Of a DNA stretch of 25,187 nucleotides, positions 23,300-25,187 are shown piece after piece. The stretch is from the NCBI GenBank assembly GCA_002373205.1, contig DFJV01000031.1, positions 1 through 25,187 on the forward strand. Direction: 5' to 3'. How positions within the stretch are numbered: position 1 is the first letter of the stretch; each line of letters starts with the position of its first letter. The stretch is from Treponema sp. UBA3662 (GTDB taxonomy: Bacteria; Spirochaetota; Spirochaetia; Treponematales; Treponemataceae). Both the position numbers and the translations under genes were made by a program. A model generated the notes under the pieces. That model saw only the letters and a list, made by a program, of their open reading frames with translations, did not search any database and was not told the origin of the DNA.

Positions 23300-23839
23300 C
23301 TATTCATCGTAGGTAAAAGAAGTGGAATTTATTACCGTTGCATCACTCTCCTTATTCTCACCGTATACGATTCCGTTTTTGGGTCCCAAACTTTCTGCCG
23401 GTTCTCCCCATTTGTTCGTTTTGTCTGGTGACATGAATAAGACTATTATTAAAACTATGTACAATACAAAAGACGCAAACCACAAGACTATGGCAAGGAC
23501 CAGGCTCCAGAAAAATACCATAAGGGCAACTAGAGGAAGAATCATGGAGACTACAAGCAGCAATGCTGAATGTCCTGTGTCGTGAAGCCTTCTTGTGCAA
23601 AGGCTAAGGTTAGGAACCAGGGTAGCCAGAACCCAAATTGCAGACGGAATAAATGTATAGATGAGCGATTTAGTTGTTAAAAAGACAATTAAGTCAAGAA
23701 TTTCAAATGGAATGCTTGCCAGCATGTTAAAAAGAATAATCCATCCAAATTCACTTTCCGTTGAGCGTCCAGAGAAATTGCTGTAATTATAAAAATAAAG
23801 CTTTACCGCCTCAACAAAACCAACTCTTTTGGGACTCAT
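23300..23839 (-). CDS. DUF805 family membrane protein
   Basis: A 179-residue inner-membrane protein with DUF805 hallmarks: 'FSGRSTESEFGWIILFN' (22-38), RRLHDTGHS (83-91, usually RRLHDTGRS) and the closing 'SPDKTNKWGEP' (usual form 'G...NKYG.DP'). About four membrane segments are predicted near 31-55, 60-80, 92-112 and 113-136. The role of DUF805 proteins is unknown; some are fused to or sit near phage or stress genes. An AGGAGG site lies six bases before the start, and a good promoter lies upstream. The gene is bracketed by inverted copies of the GC-rich repeat, which may mark a mobile or swapped cassette. A hydrophilic tail of about 35 residues is extra. Confidence 0.88.
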   Translation of the reverse strand: MSPKRVGFVEAVKLYFYNYSNFSGRSTESEFGWIILFNMLASIPFEILDLIVFLTTKSLIYTFIPSAIWVLATLVPNLSLCTRRLHDTGHSALLLVVSMILPLVALMVFFWSLVLAIVLWFASFVLYIVLIIVLFMSPDKTNKWGEPAESLGPKNGIVYGENKESDATVINSTSFTYDE

Positions 23840-23873
23840 TACTTTCCTCCTCGTCCTGCTGCTTACCTATTCG

Positions 23874-23901
23874 AGTATACAACTTTTGTTATGGAAGTCA
23901 A
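23874..23901 (-). promoter_or_regulatory. Probable promoter of the DUF805 gene
   Basis: On the minus strand TTGACT (23896-23901) and TATACT (23874-23879) are 16 bases apart, about 35 bases before the start codon. Confidence 0.6.
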
Positions 23902-23922
23902 GGCTTGGAAAATTTTTTTCAG

Positions 23923-24050
23923 CCTACGCCCGATTGGAGGGGCGCGGGGGTGCCTGCACCCCTTAGCGTTGCTGACGGAATCGGGCCCTGAGCTTGTCGA
24001 AGGGCCGAAGCCGGCAGCAATGGAGGCGAAAGCCGGAACCCCGGAAAGCG
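23923..24050. repeat. GC-rich mosaic intergenic repeat, copy D
   Basis: It opens with CCTACGCCCGATTGG, has an insert with the common bacterial palindrome CCCTGAGCTTGTCGAAGGGC (about 23988-24006), and ends CAATGGAGGCGAAAGCCGG, AACCCCGGAAAGCGGG. It is the reverse complement layout of copies B and C, with a longer centre. Confidence 0.65.
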
Positions 24051-24134
24051 GGGACAGCGGTGGCATGTATTCCCGGTTGGAGCAGAGACATGCTTGTAAA
24101 AAAGAAGTGCCGTCCAAAAGAAAAAGAAGATTAA

Positions 24135-25022
24135 TTAGTTTTCGCCTGCAGATGCCCTTTTTAGGTAGCCCGAAAGGTATTCGAAGAAGGCTTCTGCCCT
24201 GGCGCTGTCCCTTTTGTTTTTTTTGTAGGTTACAAGGATGTCGCGGCTGCAAATGGGGTTTGCTATGTTTAAGAGGAGAACCTTGTCCGTGTTGAGCCTG
24301 CCCCATGAGAATTCGGGCCAAAAGCCAACGCCCATGTTTGCGGCTATCATGTTGCGGACTGCGGCGGGGCTGTCGCTTTCAAAGACTATGTTGGGAACTA
24401 TGCCTGCGGTGGAGCAGTATTTGTCGCAGATGGTTCTGAGCTGTTTTGAGCCAAGCAGGGAGATGAAGCTTTCTTCTTTTACGTCTTTTAGCGAGAGTGA
24501 TTTTATTCCCTGGAAGCGGGCAATGTTTGGTACGGCAAGGTAGATTTTTTCTGTGCAGACAAACTGCCTTTCTTCTTCGCGCTGTTTTTCTGGCGGCTGG
24601 TAGAAGAGCCTTGTGGTTACGCAGATGTCGTAGAGGTCGCTCTGTTCGTTTTGCTTTAGCTGGATGTGGATGCTGTCGTCTATGCGCTGGTATTCGATTA
24701 TGGCTTCCGTAACAAGGGTGGATGCTGCAAGTACGTTTAGGTGGATGGTTGCGTCTTCCAGGTCTGCCATTGTGTGCAGTTCGTCCGGCAGACTGTCCAG
24801 GCCTTCCATTAATGGTGAAAGTTTTGCGAAAAAATATTCTCCGTAGCTGCTTAGCATTATTCCGCGTCCCTTGGGTACAAAGAGCTTTACGCCAAGTTCT
24901 TCTTCCAGGCGGTGGATTGCCTGTGTGAGTGCCGGCTGTGCGACGTGAAGCTTTTCTGCGCTTTTGGTAACGTGCTGGTTTTTTGCCACTTCTAGGAAAT
25001 ATTTTAGCTGCGTTAGTTCCAT
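24135..25022 (-). CDS. LysR-family transcriptional regulator
   Basis: A 295-residue regulator. The N-terminal winged helix-turn-helix is typical: MELTQLKYFLEVAKNQHVTKSAEKLHVAQPALTQAIHRLEEELGVKLF (split here over residues 1-48), followed by a linker helix and a periplasmic-binding-like effector domain from about residue 90. The effector is unknown. Start at 25022 is the usual MELxQLxYF start; an upstream ATG at 25040 would add six residues and neither has a clear ribosome-binding site. A TTATTAATAA palindrome at 25044-25053 lies just upstream and could be part of an autoregulatory site. No divergent partner gene is visible within the window, so its target is not evident. Confidence 0.9.
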   Translation of the reverse strand: MELTQLKYFLEVAKNQHVTKSAEKLHVAQPALTQAIHRLEEELGVKLFVPKGRGIMLSSYGEYFFAKLSPLMEGLDSLPDELHTMADLEDATIHLNVLAASTLVTEAIIEYQRIDDSIHIQLKQNEQSDLYDICVTTRLFYQPPEKQREEERQFVCTEKIYLAVPNIARFQGIKSLSLKDVKEESFISLLGSKQLRTICDKYCSTAGIVPNIVFESDSPAAVRNMIAANMGVGFWPEFSWGRLNTDKVLLLNIANPICSRDILVTYKKNKRDSARAEAFFEYLSGYLKRASAGEN

Positions 25023-25118
25023 GTGCAAATGATAATGCAAATGTTATTAATAATCAATGAATGAATTTTTAGCAGATGAGGAAATTATTTTGGGGCGCAA
25101 CGGGAAGCGAAATATGGC

Positions 25119-25187
25119 TGAAAATCCATTTGCGCGGAGCGACCGAAGGGAGCGAAAGTCCGATTACCGCCGCACCATGGATTTTCA
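25119..25187. repeat. Inverted repeat at window end
   Basis: TGAAAATCCAT (25119-25129) and ATGGATTTTCA (25177-25187) are exact inverted repeats. They enclose a GC-rich segment with GAGCGACCGAAGGGAGCG. The right arm touches the window edge, so the element may continue. Confidence 0.55.

Noticed and set aside
23891..24295. Open frame of 134 codons on + strand
   Set aside because: It is a translation of mosaic repeat D (the familiar 'RPIGGAR...ELVEG' repeat peptide) running into the antisense of the LysR gene. It has no ribosome-binding site.

Overview
The window looks like the chromosome of a spirochaete, most likely a Treponema. The evidence is the gene set: ftsY followed by a lolCDE-type lipoprotein transporter, mcsA-mcsB-clpC, several lipoproteins with relaxed spirochaetal lipoboxes, a DUF805 protein and RNase HII. 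TTG and GTG starts are common, and the intergenic regions carry GC-rich palindromic repeats. The taxon is inferred from these traits, not from a database match.

Region 1 (1-5589) is AT-rich accessory DNA, all on the + strand and tightly packed, with overlapping ATGA or GTGA starts. At least four of its genes resemble immunity-protein families of polymorphic-toxin or contact-dependent systems: an N-terminal helical plus Imm26-like protein, a second Imm26-like protein, a ComJ/Nin-like nuclease inhibitor, and a DUF2185(Imm33)-SUKH fusion. Two exported proteins, a helical zinc-ribbon protein and a small membrane protein lie among them. The end of an unidentified gene at 2-148 may be the upstream partner. 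No toxin gene is visible inside the window.

Region 2 (5590-9400) is a patchwork. It holds two lipoprotein genes, a tRNA-Asn(GTT) with a consensus promoter and a strong terminator, an orphan VapB-like antitoxin followed by a broken PIN toxin, a remnant duplicating the end of the 5041 membrane-protein gene, and repeats.

Region 3 (9403-19145) is the conserved core. ftsY, a hypothetical exported protein, lolC, lolD, lolE, mcsA and mcsB are closely spaced or overlapping, and clpC follows after 100 bp. FtsY receives ribosomes for membrane insertion and LolCDE releases lipoproteins from the inner membrane. McsA, McsB and ClpC would form a protein quality-control arm. The McsB here lacks most residues expected at the arginine-kinase active site, although ClpC and McsA look intact. 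A tandem 18-bp repeat sits directly in front of the clpC ribosome-binding site, and no ctsR gene is seen.

Region 4 (19146-25187) contains a phosphoribosyltransferase, a large exported beta-helix protein and RNase HII on +, then a DUF805 membrane protein and a LysR regulator on -. Its intergenic gaps are filled by two repeat types. One is a mosaic GC-rich element, with inverted copies bracketing the DUF805 gene. The other is a module of three successive hairpins whose loops all carry a GGA or AGG-type purine core, present at 19275-19383 and 23068-23163. The second type is the most unusual non-coding feature of the window.
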